From NCBI GenBank assembly GCA_025963635.1, contig JAOQAK010000074.1:1-39130 (forward strand): a stretch of DNA of 39,130 nucleotides, given 5' to 3'. The position numbers and the translations under genes are program-made. Source of the DNA: Ferruginibacter sp. (GTDB lineage: Bacteria; Bacteroidota; Bacteroidia; Chitinophagales; Chitinophagaceae). Positions 17,189-26,900 of the stretch are shown piece by piece (positions within the stretch are counted from its first letter, which is position 1; each line of letters begins with the position of its first letter). The notes beneath the pieces were generated by a model that was not told the DNA's origin, did not search any database, and was given only the letters and a program-made list of their open reading frames with translations.

Positions 17189-18265
17189 ATGAACGGATTG
17201 CGACGCAACGATGCTGAAGAACTTCCTGAGGCCGGTACAAAAAAAATGCCCCTGGTTTCTATCGTGATTTTGAATTGGAACGGAAAAGAATTTCTTCGCA
17301 AATTTCTTCCGTTGGTGATTGCATCCTCCTATGCTAACAAGCGTGTAATCGTTGCTGACAACGCTTCAACAGATGATTCCGTTGATTTTCTAAAAGAAAG
17401 TTTTCCACAAGTTGAATTGCTTTTCAATGCCGTTAATGAGGGCTTTGCAAAGGGCTATAATACAGCCCTGAGGCAAGTGGAAAGCGATTATTATGTATTG
17501 CTGAACAATGATGTGGAAGTAACGCCGGGCTGGATAGAACCGGTGATCGAATTGATGGAGAACGATGCATCGATAGCTGCCTGCCAGCCGAAAATGTTAA
17601 GTTACCAAAACCGCAATTATTTTGAATATGCGGGTGCTGCCGGTGGCTGGCTCGATTCGCTTGGCTATCCCTTTGCGAGAGGAAGAATATTTGAAACGGT
17701 GGAGAAAGACAGTGGTCAATATGATGCCGTGCAGCCTTGTTTTTGGGCCAGTGGTGCGGCAATGTTTGTAAAGGCGGCTATTTACCATGCACTGGGCGGC
17801 CTGGATGAATATTTTTTTGCCCACCAGGAAGAAATTGATTTTTGCTGGCGGTTGCAACTGGCAGGGTATAAAGTGTATGTGCAACCTGCCTCGGTGGTTT
17901 ACCATGTGGGCGGAGGTACTTTAGCAAAAGGCAATAACCTGAAGACTTTTTTGAATTTCAGGAACAACCTCGTAATGCTTGCAAAGAACCTACCGCCGGG
18001 TTGGGCCGTCCGCACCATTGCGGCGCGCCTGCCATTGGATGCCCTTGCCGCATGGAAAGCCATATTGAAGGGAGATAGCGGCTTTTTTATTGCAATCTGT
18101 AAGGCACATGTACATTTTGCAAACTGGCTATTATTGGGAAAAAAAACTGCGGTGGTAAGGGTTGCCCGTAAAGCACAATGGCATGGCTGGTATGCCGGAT
18201 CGGTGGTTTGGCAACATTTTATAAAGAAGAAAAACTGGTTTTCAGAAATTGTTAGGAACAAATAA
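17189..18265 (+). CDS. Family 2 glycosyltransferase
   Basis: 358 residues, GT-A fold. The nucleotide-sugar binding start is VSIVILNWNG (about 23-32), then VADNASTDDS (55-64), the metal-binding LLNNDVEV (DxD equivalent, Asp108), and the acceptor-side HQEEIDFCWR. The layout resembles rhamnosyltransferase-like GT2 enzymes that add sugars to cell-surface polysaccharide. A C-terminal region of about 100 basic and hydrophobic residues probably associates with the membrane. The first 20 residues are polar and may be untranslated; Met20 (17246) is an alternative start. It diverges from the sensor kinase. The donor and acceptor cannot be read from the sequence. Confidence 0.88.
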   Translation: MNGLRRNDAEELPEAGTKKMPLVSIVILNWNGKEFLRKFLPLVIASSYANKRVIVADNASTDDSVDFLKESFPQVELLFNAVNEGFAKGYNTALRQVESDYYVLLNNDVEVTPGWIEPVIELMENDASIAACQPKMLSYQNRNYFEYAGAAGGWLDSLGYPFARGRIFETVEKDSGQYDAVQPCFWASGAAMFVKAAIYHALGGLDEYFFAHQEEIDFCWRLQLAGYKVYVQPASVVYHVGGGTLAKGNNLKTFLNFRNNLVMLAKNLPPGWAVRTIAARLPLDALAAWKAILKGDSGFFIAICKAHVHFANWLLLGKKTAVVRVARKAQWHGWYAGSVVWQHFIKKKNWFSEIVRNK

Positions 18266-18286
18266 TTTTTTTTGACACACTTTACA

Positions 18287-18294
18287 TATTTTTG
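18287..18294 (+). promoter_or_regulatory. Putative -7 element of the small membrane protein gene
   Basis: TATTTTTG matches TAnnTTTG and lies 19 bases before the ATG at 18314. A TTTG at 18271-18274 is only 12 bases upstream, closer than usual, so the -33 box is doubtful. Confidence 0.35.
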
Positions 18295-18313
18295 GCATCG
18301 CAAACAGCAACTT

Positions 18314-18517
18314 ATGGCATACGAAGTAATAGATAATAAAGACAAGGATTTTGCTCACAACTGGGTGTCTTCTTCACGTTTTCTCTGGTTTTGCCAGGTG
18401 TTTTTAGTAGTTGCTTTTATTTTGGGTGGCTGTATCGGCATGTATAAACACAGGTACAAGGGAAAGCCGGAAGTAAATGTTCCTGAAAATACCCAGTACA
18501 ACCCCCAGTACAAATAA
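18314..18517 (+). CDS. Small single-pass membrane protein
   Basis: 67 residues starting MAYEVIDNKDKDF. A polar N-terminus is followed by one hydrophobic segment (about 23-41, LWFCQVFLVVAFILGGCIGM), then a short basic and Pro/Asn/Gln-rich tail. I do not recognise the family. The frame is open further upstream to a TTG at 18272, but the ATG at 18314 sits behind a promoter-like box and gives a sensible start. It follows the glycosyltransferase by about 50 bp and ends about 70 bp before tRNA-Gly. Confidence 0.6.
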   Translation: MAYEVIDNKDKDFAHNWVSSSRFLWFCQVFLVVAFILGGCIGMYKHRYKGKPEVNVPENTQYNPQYK

Positions 18518-18522
18518 AAAAT

Positions 18523-18552
18523 TTTGTAGTACAGATACAAACCTTATTTTTG
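18523..18552 (+). promoter_or_regulatory. Promoter of tRNA-Gly(GCC)
   Basis: TTTG at 18523-18526, 18 bases, then TATTTTTG at 18545-18552, a full match to the Bacteroidota promoter consensus. The tRNA starts 35 bases downstream. Confidence 0.75.
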
Positions 18553-18586
18553 CAATCCGAAAAACAAAACAGTTCTTTTTAATAAT

Positions 18587-18659
<73 letters not shown>

Positions 18660-18670
18660 CATAGCTTTAC

Positions 18671-18701
18671 AGCAGATAGCTTTGTTATCTGCTTTTTTTT
18701 T
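18671..18701 (+). terminator. Terminator after tRNA-Gly
   Basis: An 8-bp stem AGCAGATA / TATCTGCT followed by a run of T residues. Confidence 0.85.
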
Positions 18702-18733
18702 CTACCGGCGGCAATGCATTTGCCGTACTTTAT

Positions 18734-18819
18734 ACTCGGGTGGTGGAACTGGTAGACACGCAGGACTTAAAATCCTGTTCGCCGTAAGGCGAGTGTGGGT
18801 TCAACTCCCATCCCGAGTA
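18734..18819 (+). tRNA. tRNA-Leu, anticodon UAA
   Basis: 86 nt with a long variable arm. Acceptor ACUCGGG / CCCGAGU. Anticodon stem CAGGA/UCCUG around CUUAAAA, so the anticodon is UAA (leucine). T arm with GGTTCAACTCC. Discriminator A; CCA is not encoded. The 3' side borders an AT-rich degenerate region containing mobile-element remains. Confidence 0.96.
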
Positions 18820-18825
18820 CGTTTC

Positions 18826-18853
18826 AGCCGATCTTATGATCGGCTGTTTTCTT
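18826..18853 (+). terminator. Terminator after tRNA-Leu(UAA)
   Basis: Perfect 8-bp stem AGCCGATC / GATCGGCT with a TTAT loop, followed by GTTTTCTTT. Confidence 0.8.
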
Positions 18854-18854
18854 T

Positions 18855-18874
18855 GGTACAACATAGGTACAACA
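18855..18874. repeat. GGTACAACA direct repeat beside tRNA-Leu
   Basis: GGTACAACA occurs twice, 11 bp apart, directly after the tRNA terminator. It may be a remnant of recombinase arm-type sites (inference). From here to 19198 the sequence is AT-rich and shows no gene. Confidence 0.5.
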
Positions 18875-19198
18875 AATTAATCATAGAATTTAGCTTGTTT
18901 AAAGGATGCCCAATAGATTTAATTCATACTACTCCCACTTTCGCTAATTGCTATTAAGTAAACCAACAACTGATATTAAGCAAACGTATAGACTAAATAT
19001 TAAATTAAAAATGGTTATGGTCAAAAACCAAATGAATTGAATCAACCGGAAATTCATTAAATTTTACTTTTATCTCTATCGCTTATATTGATTACATTGC
19101 CGCGTTAATTTTGCGTTTTATTTTACTCGTAATTAATTGTTTCAAAAGAAATTCATACCAGCTTTGCCCTCACAATCCCAAATAAAAATGCCATTTAA

Positions 19199-19558
19199 TA
19201 TACTTACTTAGAAAACGAAATAATAGATCAATATTTACACGATGACAACCCTAGACCCTGGATCCTTGGATTTAGTGGGGGTAAGGATTCCACTTTGCTT
19301 TTACAATTAGTTTGGAATGCTTTGTCGAAAATAAAGGACGTTGCATGGACAAGGGATATTTATGTAGTATGTAACGATACACTTGTTGAAAATCCTCGGA
19401 TAGTTGATTTTATTGAACGAACATTAAAAAGAGTCGAGAGGGCAGCAGTAGAACAAGGTTTGCCAATCCGAGTGGAAAGAACACGCCCCCGCTTAGAAGA
19501 TACTTTTTGGTTGAATGTTGCAGGTAAAGGTTATCCTTCACCTTCCAATATGTTTTAG
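19199..19558 (+). pseudogene. dndC: Truncated dndC (DNA phosphorothioation sulfurtransferase)
   Basis: DndC is a PAPS-reductase-like protein that works with DndA, DndD and DndE to put sulfur into the DNA backbone. The open frame of about 119 codons reads NPRPWILGFSGGKDSTLLLQ, then IYVVCNDTLVENP, then LEDTFWLNVAGKGYPSPSNMF. It has the ATP-pyrophosphatase P-loop SGGKDST and the DndC-specific NDTLVENP and GKGYP motifs. It stops right after NMF, where the family normally continues with an Arg-Trp-Cys segment that begins the iron-sulfur part. It covers roughly the first quarter of a normal DndC of about 500 residues. No good start codon is present in frame; an ATG at 19189 is out of frame. No dndB, D or E is in the window. 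Clearly non-functional. Confidence 0.85.
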
Positions 19559-19664
19559 GTGTACCGGTGGCTTTTTCAAAGTAATAACTGCTTGGTGAAA
19601 GTCCTGCATATTTCAATATTTTTCTGACAGGATATTGCTGTTCTATAAACATGGTTGCAGTCAT
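19557..19664 (-). pseudogene. IS3-family OrfB (transposase catalytic protein), N-terminal stub
   Basis: Only MTATMFIEQQYPVRKILKYA and the following AGLSPSSYYF...ATGTP part is native, matching the N-terminus of IS3-type OrfB. The frame runs on to 19410, but those residues are antisense dndC. The DDE catalytic domain is lost, so it cannot transpose. Its ATG overlaps the OrfA stop in ATGA. Confidence 0.85.
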
Positions 19665-19972
19665 TTTCCTGTCAATTTGTTTGATGAAGTTTTTTTTAAA
19701 AGCTCATTTTTAATCTTCAGTTCAAGCTCCTTGTCAGCAACAAGTTCTTTCAATCTCTGATTTTCAAGTTGGAGACGTTTTAATTCAGGAGACACCTTTA
19801 CCGCTCCTGCCGCCAGGCCCTCCAGACCAGAAATGGCATAAATGCCTTGCCAGTTCTTTAACGCCTGGTAGCTGATCTCGTATTTACGTGCTGTCTCAAC
19901 CAAGCCTAAGGTTTTAGATTCTTCAAGAATACGTTGTTTCTCTTGCGGACTTTTTCTTGTTCGTTTGCCCAT
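19661..19972 (-). CDS. IS3-family OrfA (transposase DNA-binding protein)
   Basis: 103 residues, starting MGKRTRKSPQEKQRILEESK. A helix-turn-helix (about 10-50, LGLVETARKYEISYQALKNWQ) is followed by a coiled coil (about 65-95, LKRLQLENQRLKELVADKEL) for multimerisation. Near its end a run of eight A residues (complement of 19690-19697) would let ribosomes slip to the -1 frame. That frame stays open into OrfB, as in the fused OrfAB transposase of IS3 elements. The gene looks intact but is useless here because OrfB is truncated. Confidence 0.9.
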   Translation of the reverse strand: MGKRTRKSPQEKQRILEESKTLGLVETARKYEISYQALKNWQGIYAISGLEGLAAGAVKVSPELKRLQLENQRLKELVADKELELKIKNELLKKTSSNKLTGK

Positions 19973-20073
19973 GATATTTCAAATTTACACCCTCGTTTAT
20001 AATTTGAATATCGTTCCAGCTATTTAGGGGGCTGGAGGGTTATTACCTGCTATACTTTTTAATACGCATTACC

Positions 20074-20460
20074 ATGAGAGTTTTTAATATTCTGTTTGCC
20101 ATTCTGTTCGCCCTTTTTGCTGCTTTGCAATATAACGATCCAGACCCTTATTTGTGGATGCCCATCTATTTGTTTGGAGCCCTATTGTGTTACCTAAGTA
20201 TAAGGGGAAAGTTCTACCCATTAATGTATGCAGCAGGCCTATTGGTTTATGGGATATATGCAGCTATTCTAATGTTTGACGCTGATGGATTGATAAGCTG
20301 GTGGCGCAATCATAATGCTGAGAATATTACAGCTTCAATGCGGGCAGGTACATCATGGATAGAAGAAACACGAGAGTTCTTTGGGCTGGTAATATTAATG
20401 ATAGTATTAGCTATAAATTGGTGGTGGCTGAACAGACGCCAAAAAATAACGCAGCAGTGA
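20074..20460 (+). CDS. TMEM220-like small membrane protein
   Basis: 128 residues with about four membrane segments, beginning MRVFNILFAILFALFAALQY. The motif QYNDPDPYLWMPIY after the first segment is characteristic of the transmembrane 220 family. A later part has the polar stretch EETREFFGLVI, and the protein ends with a basic cytoplasmic tail. Function unknown in bacteria. It starts about 100 bp downstream of the IS remnant and is intact, so it may be the first native gene after the island debris. Confidence 0.8.
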   Translation: MRVFNILFAILFALFAALQYNDPDPYLWMPIYLFGALLCYLSIRGKFYPLMYAAGLLVYGIYAAILMFDADGLISWWRNHNAENITASMRAGTSWIEETREFFGLVILMIVLAINWWWLNRRQKITQQ

Positions 20461-20970
20461 ACAATACAAGTCCCTCGTGGCATAAGAATTCTGTCCCTGA
20501 CGAAATAAAAAGAATTTCCGATTGTTTCCGCCAGCACTATGCAATTATGCGACAGGCGGGCATTTGTCATTATTATATCATCCAGGCATAGTGAATAAAC
20601 TTTACAACATTTGCCTTTTACTTCGAAAGTGGTATCATCCAGAGGAGCTTCTAAAAATATTTCAGGTGCCCTTAACAAACGGTGTGATGGGCGATAATAT
20701 ACGGCACGAATGGTGCAGTATGTCGATTCGTAAAATTGGATACACCGTTATTTAAAGGAATTCAGCTATTTTTTAACAACTGAATTCGAAATCTTAAAAT
20801 TTTCTGCGCACTATATGGCGTAATCTATTTGCACAGAGTAACACTTAAGTTAAAAAAGCAGTAGTGTGGTATTTCTACATTAAAAAAGCATTTTATTTTT
20901 AAATTTCTTCTATTTTTATTGTCCGAACCAGAATTTTTTATATAATTCCTGACATACCAAAATTGCTCTC
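20461..20970. other. Intergenic region before the large hybrid kinase
   Basis: 510 bp with no convincing gene; the open frames here lack recognisable protein features. It has a perfect 8-bp inverted repeat GAATTCAG / CTGAATTC at 20758-20787 with a T-rich loop, and an 11-bp direct repeat TTAAAAAAGCA at 20850 and 20880, exactly 30 bp apart. These are candidate regulatory sites for the kinase gene. Confidence 0.4.
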
Positions 20971-23900
20971 ATGGCCAATCATAAAAAACCCAAGGACCAG
21001 GATGTTTTCAACAACAACCAGCACGATACCATAAGTGAATCAGCCCCGTTAAACGGGGGTGCGACTTCCCTGAAAAAGAAAGTCCCCGTTTACAAACCCG
21101 GCACCACCCACCAATTATATAATGAAGAATTGGATGCCAGGTACTTTTTAAACGTATTGACCGAGGTCAAAAATGGAAATTTTAATGTACGCATGCCAAT
21201 TGACCAGGTTGGGCTCAGTGGAAAAATATGCGATACGCTTAATGAAATTATCCTGCTCAATGAAAAAATGATGACGGAATTTACCCGGGCAGGTAATACG
21301 ATTGGAAAGCAGGGCAAACTCACGCAACGGATTGAAGTGCCCAATGCCAAAGGATCCTGGAGCACCGGCGTCGATTCGCTCAATGCACTTATTTCAGACC
21401 TGGTACATCCCACCATTGAAATCGCCCATGTTATCAGTTCCGTGGCCAAAGGAAATCTTTCGCAGGAAATGCCATTGGAGATCGGTGGCCATACTTTGCA
21501 GGGAGAATTTTCAAGAATCGCAAAAGAAGTGAACGACATGGTAAAGCAACTTAACCTGTTTTCCATGGAAGTAACCCGTGTTGCACGGGAAGTTGGTTCT
21601 GAAGGAAAGTTGGGCGGCCAGGCAAAAGTTAAAGGCGTAGGCGGTGTGTGGAAGGATTTAACGGATTCCGTAAACCAGATGGGTAGTAACCTTACAGCAC
21701 AGGTGCGAAATATTGCAGAAGTAACCACCGCCGTTGCTAAAGGCGATCTTTCGAAAAAGATAACAGTGGATGTAAAAGGGGAGATCCTTGAATTGAAAAA
21801 CACCATCAACACAATGGTAGACCAGTTGAATTCCTTCTCATCGGAAGTAACCCGTGTTGCGTTGGAAGTAGGAACCGAGGGAAAGCTGGGTGGACAGGCA
21901 CAAGTAAAAGGCGTTGCCGGAACCTGGAAAGATTTGACCGACTCAGTAAATCAAATGGCGAGTAACCTTACCGGCCAGGTGCGAAATATTGCTGAGGTAA
22001 CTACTGCCTTTGCCAAAGGAGATTTATCCCGCCAGATTACAGTGGATGTAAAAGGCGAAATCCTGGAATTGAAAAATACCATCAACACCATGGTGGATCA
22101 GTTGAATTCATTTTCCGGTGAAGTAACCCGTGTGGCGAGAGAAGTTGGCTCGGAAGGAAAACTGGGTGGACAGGCAAAAGTGAAAGGCGTTGGCGGGGTG
22201 TGGAAAGACTTAACAGACTCCGTAAACCAAATGGCCAGTAACCTTACCGGCCAGGTGCGAAATATCGCGGAAGTAACCACGGCCGTGGCAAAAGGTGATC
22301 TGTCAAGAAAAATAACAGTGGATGTTAAGGGTGAGATTCTTGAGCTGAAAAATACCATCAATACCATGGTGGACCAGCTGAATTCATTTTCATCTGAAGT
22401 TACCCGTGTTGCGCTGGAAGTAGGTACCGAAGGGAAACTCGGTGGACAAGCGCAGGTAAAAGGGGTGGCCGGCACATGGAAAGATCTTACCGATAGTGTG
22501 AACGGTATGGCGAGTAGCTTAACCGGCCAGGTGCGTAATATCGCTGAAGTAACTACAGCCGTGGCAAAGGGTGATCTTTCCAGAAAAATTACCGTTGATG
22601 TGAAAGGTGAAATTCTTGAACTAAAAAATACCATCAACACGATGGTAGATCAATTGAATTCCTTTGGATCGGAAGTAACCCGCGTGGCGAGAGAAGTAGG
22701 ATCAGAAGGAAGACTGGGCGGCCAGGCCGACGTACCCGGAGTAGGGGGAACCTGGAAGGATCTCACGGATTCTGTTAACATCATGGCGGGTAACCTTACC
22801 AGCCAGGTGCGTAATATCGCGGAGGTAACAACAGCAGTTGCCACCGGTGACTTATCAAGGAAAATTGATGTGGATGTTAAAGGAGAAATTCTTGAATTGA
22901 AAAATACCATCAACACCATGGTGGACCAGTTAAGAGGTTTTGCATCCGAAGTAACCCGTGTGGCAAGAGAAGTAGGATCGGAAGGTAAACTCGGCGGGCA
23001 AGCCACTGTTGAAGGCGTAGGCGGTGTTTGGAAAGACCTTACCGATTCCGTTAATGGAATGGCATCTAACCTTACGGGCCAGGTGCGTAATATCGCAGAA
23101 GTAACGACGGCTGTGGCAAAAGGCGACTTATCGAGGAAAATTACAGTGGATGTAAAAGGCGAAATCCTCGAATTGAAAAATACTATCAACACAATGGTAG
23201 ACCAGCTGAATTCATTTGGCTCGGAAGTTACCCGTGTTGCCCGTGAAGTAGGTTCTGAAGGTAAGCTGGGCGGCCAGGCCGATGTACCCGGTGTAGCCGG
23301 AACCTGGAAGGATCTGACAGATAGTGTAAACAAAATGGCCAGTAACCTTACTTCCCAGGTGCGCAATATTGCGGAGGTTACCACCGCGGTGGCCAATGGC
23401 GACTTATCAAGAAAGATTGGTGTGGATGTAAAGGGTGAGATCCTGGAATTAAAAAATACCATCAACACGATGGTTGACCAGTTAAGGGGCTTTGCATCCG
23501 AAGTAACCCGTGTAGCAAGGGAAGTAGGAACTGAGGGTAAGCTGGGTGGACAGGCAAATGTACCCGGCGTTGCGGGTACCTGGAAAGATCTTACCGACTC
23601 TGTAAACCAGATGGCAGGTAACCTTACCGCACAGGTGCGCAATATTGCGGAAGTGGCGATTGCTGTAGCGAACGGTGATATGTCTAAGAAAATTACGGTG
23701 GATGTACGAGGCGAGATCCTGCAGTTGAAAGAAACGCTCAATACAATGGTGGATCAATTGAGAGCCTTTGCATCAGAGGTTACCCGTGTGGCACGTGAGG
23801 TAGGTACCGATGGAAAATTGGGCGGCCAGGCATTTGTGCCCGGTGTAGCAGGAACCTGGAAAGATCTTACCGATTCTGTGAACCAGATGACGGGTAATCT

Positions 23901-26900
23901 TACCGCCCAGGTGCGCAATATTGCCGAAGTAACCAAAGCAGTTGCAAGTGGTGATTTATCGAAAACAGTAGCCATCGATGTGAAAGGCGAAATTCTCGAT
24001 TTGAAGAATACCATCAATACTATGGTGGAACAATTAAACTCATTTGCATTTGAAGTAACCCGTGTTGCACGTGAGGTTGGAACAGAAGGGAAACTCGGCG
24101 GCCAGGCCGAAGTAAGGGGCGTGGGTGGCACCTGGAAGGATCTGACCGATAGTGTAAATATGATGGCATCCAACCTAACCAACCAGGTGCGTGGTATCGC
24201 AAAGGTGGTAACGGCCGTAGCGACCGGTAATTTAAAGCAAAAACTTGCCATCGTTTCACGGGGTGAAGTGGCGCAACTGATCGATACCATTAATGAAATG
24301 ATCGATACCCTGGCCCTGTTTGCCGACCAGGTAACCACCGTGGCACGTGAGGTTGGGGTGGATGGCCGTTTGGGTGGCCAGGCATCTGTGCCCGGCGCTT
24401 CGGGTATCTGGAAAAATCTTACAGAGAATGTGAACCAGCTTGCGCAAAATCTTACTACGCAGGTGCGGTCCATTTCCGAAGTTGCTTCTGCTGTTACCAA
24501 GGGCGACCTTACCCGTACGATCCGGGTGGAAGCTAAGGGTGAAGTGGAAGCCTTGAAAGATACCATCAACCAGATGATCGCTAACCTGAAGGAAACCACG
24601 CTGCGCAACCAGGAGCAAGACTGGCTGAAATCGAACCTTGCCAAGTTTACACAAATGCTGCAGGGCCAGAAAGATCTTAAAACAGTAACCCAACGTATCC
24701 TTTCCGAATTGGCGCAGGTAGTGAAGGCGCATTATGGCGCTTTCTATATTTTGACACAGAATGAGGAAACACAAGTGGTAAAACTGAGCCTGTTTTCAGC
24801 ATATGGATACAAGTCTGAAAAAAACATCCCCACTGAATTTGCCATCGGCGAAGGACTGGTTGGCCAGGTGGCGTTTGAAAAGGAAAGAATTATACTCTCC
24901 AATGTTCCCGGAAATTATATTAAGATCAGTTCGAGTTTGGGAAGGGCAAAACCTACTAACCTGATCATTTTGCCGGTGTTGTTTGAGAATAAAGTAAAGG
25001 CGGTAATTGAGCTTGCCTCATTGGATACATTTAGTGAAACACATATCGACTTCCTGGAACAACTTACCGAAAGTATCGGTATCGTGATCAATACCATCGA
25101 GGCTAATTCCCGTACGGAAGAGTTGCTAACCCAATCCCAATCATTGGCGGGCGAGTTGAAAATTCAGCAGGAAGAATTAAGCAGAACCAATGATGAGTTG
25201 CAGGATAAAGCCCTGTTGCTGGTGAAACAAAAAAATGAAGTGGAAGATAAAAACAGGGAAGTGGAAGAAGCAAGAAAATCGCTGGAAGAAAAAGCGGAGC
25301 AGCTTACACTTACTTCCAAATACAAGTCGGAGTTTCTTGCAAACATGTCGCACGAATTAAGAACGCCGTTGAACAGCTTATTAATTCTTGCCCAACAATT
25401 GTACGAGAATGCAGAAGGCAACCTGAATGATAAACAGATCCGCTATGCAAAAACAATCCACTCCTGCGGTGATGATCTTATCCAGCTAATCAATGATATC
25501 CTGGATCTTTCTAAAATTGAGTCAGGATTTATTACTGCCAATATTTCTCCTGTTCGTTTTGCGGAAATTACCGCATTCGTGGAAACCACTTTCAAACCAA
25601 TTTCGGAAGCAAGACATTTGCGCTTTACCATCGAAACAGATGCTAAACTTCCTTCTTCAATGGAAACGGATGTGCAGCGTTTGAACCAGATACTTAAAAA
25701 CCTTTTATCCAACTCCTTCAAATTTACTGAAAAGGGGGAAGTGAAATTGAGAATATACGAAGCACAAAAAAACTGGAAAGCGGGCAATGTCAATTTGGAC
25801 AATGCTAAAAAAATAGTGGCATTTGCCATCAGCGATACAGGGATCGGTATTCCGCAGGAAAAACAAAACATCATCTTTGAAGCTTTTCAACAGGCAGAGG
25901 GATCCACCAGTCGTAAATATGGGGGCACCGGGCTGGGGCTTTCGATAAGTCGTGGTCTGGCTGAATTGCTGGGGGGAACCATTGAACTGGAAAGCAACCC
26001 TTCACAGGGAAGTACTTTCACCTTATTTCTTCCTGTAGTAGACAGTTTATCGGAGGTTGTTTCCAAAGCTGCTTCTGATAATGCCAGCACTTACCAGCAA
26101 TTTCAGCTGGGCCCTGATGCAACTGAAATAGATACCCTGCTAAATTCAATCCGGGTTACCAATGAAGGAGCAGAATCCAAGAGCCTGGGGATCGTAAACG
26201 AAATGATTAATGATACGGGCGATGACAGAACAAATATACTGCCCACAGATAAAGTGTTGCTGATAGTGGAAGACGATCTCCGGTTTGGGAAAATCATTAT
26301 CGAAAAGGCGCATGAGAATAACCTGAAGGCAATCGTTGCCGTTAGTTATATTGATGTCTTTGATTTCGTTAACCGCTTTACACCGATTGCCATCACACTT
26401 GATGTAAAATTGCCTGATACCAGTGGATGGAAAGTGCTTGATCTTTTAAGAAATGATCTTAATTACCGGCATATCCCGATTCACCTGATTTCCGGTGAAG
26501 AGAACCGCAGTCTTGCATTAAAACGTGGGGCCCGCAGTTTCCTTTTAAAGCCACTCGATAGTGAATCGCTGAATGAACTTTTTGAAGACATTGTGTCGTT
26601 TAATGATAAGGAAATTAAAAATATCCTGGTAGTGGAGGACAATGAACTGGAATCGTCCCAGATCGCCAAAATGCTGGAAAGTGATACGATGCGGGTTAGG
26701 ATTGCAGAAACCGGAACAGAAGCCATTGAACAACTTAGTTCCAGCGATTTTGATTGCATTATTTTGGATTATACATTACCTGATATTACGGGCACAGATC
26801 TTGTTAATAAGGTCTCCGGCATCAAGAAAAAACTAACGCCTTTGATTGTTTATTCGGCAAAGGATTTTAACAAGAATGAATTAAGCCTTCTTAACCGTAC

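Larger units (their letters stand above)
19557..19972 (-). mobile_element. Remnant of an IS3-family insertion sequence
   Basis: Contains a complete OrfA and only the first 36 codons of OrfB. OrfB is cut at its junction with the dndC fragment, so the left end of the element is missing. The upstream (right) end should lie in 19973-20060, but I cannot identify the terminal inverted repeat without its partner. Confidence 0.85.

Noticed and set aside
19410..19664. An 84-residue minus-strand protein
   Set aside because: The first 36 residues are IS3 OrfB and the rest is antisense of dndC; it is a chimera made by the deletion, not a gene.
18800..20073. Intact genomic island with att sites at tRNA-Leu(UAA)
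   Set aside because: No second copy of the tRNA 3' end and no integrase gene were found up to 20.1 kb; only fragments remain.
20310..20755. Overlapping small frames around the end of the TMEM220-like gene
   Set aside because: They overlap the real gene out of frame or antisense, and have no protein features.
21090..24644. Long minus-strand open frames (240, 180, 363 and 296 residues) inside the giant kinase gene
   Set aside because: They repeat the same composition as the 276-bp units on the opposite strand and show no independent protein features; they are shadows of the repeats.
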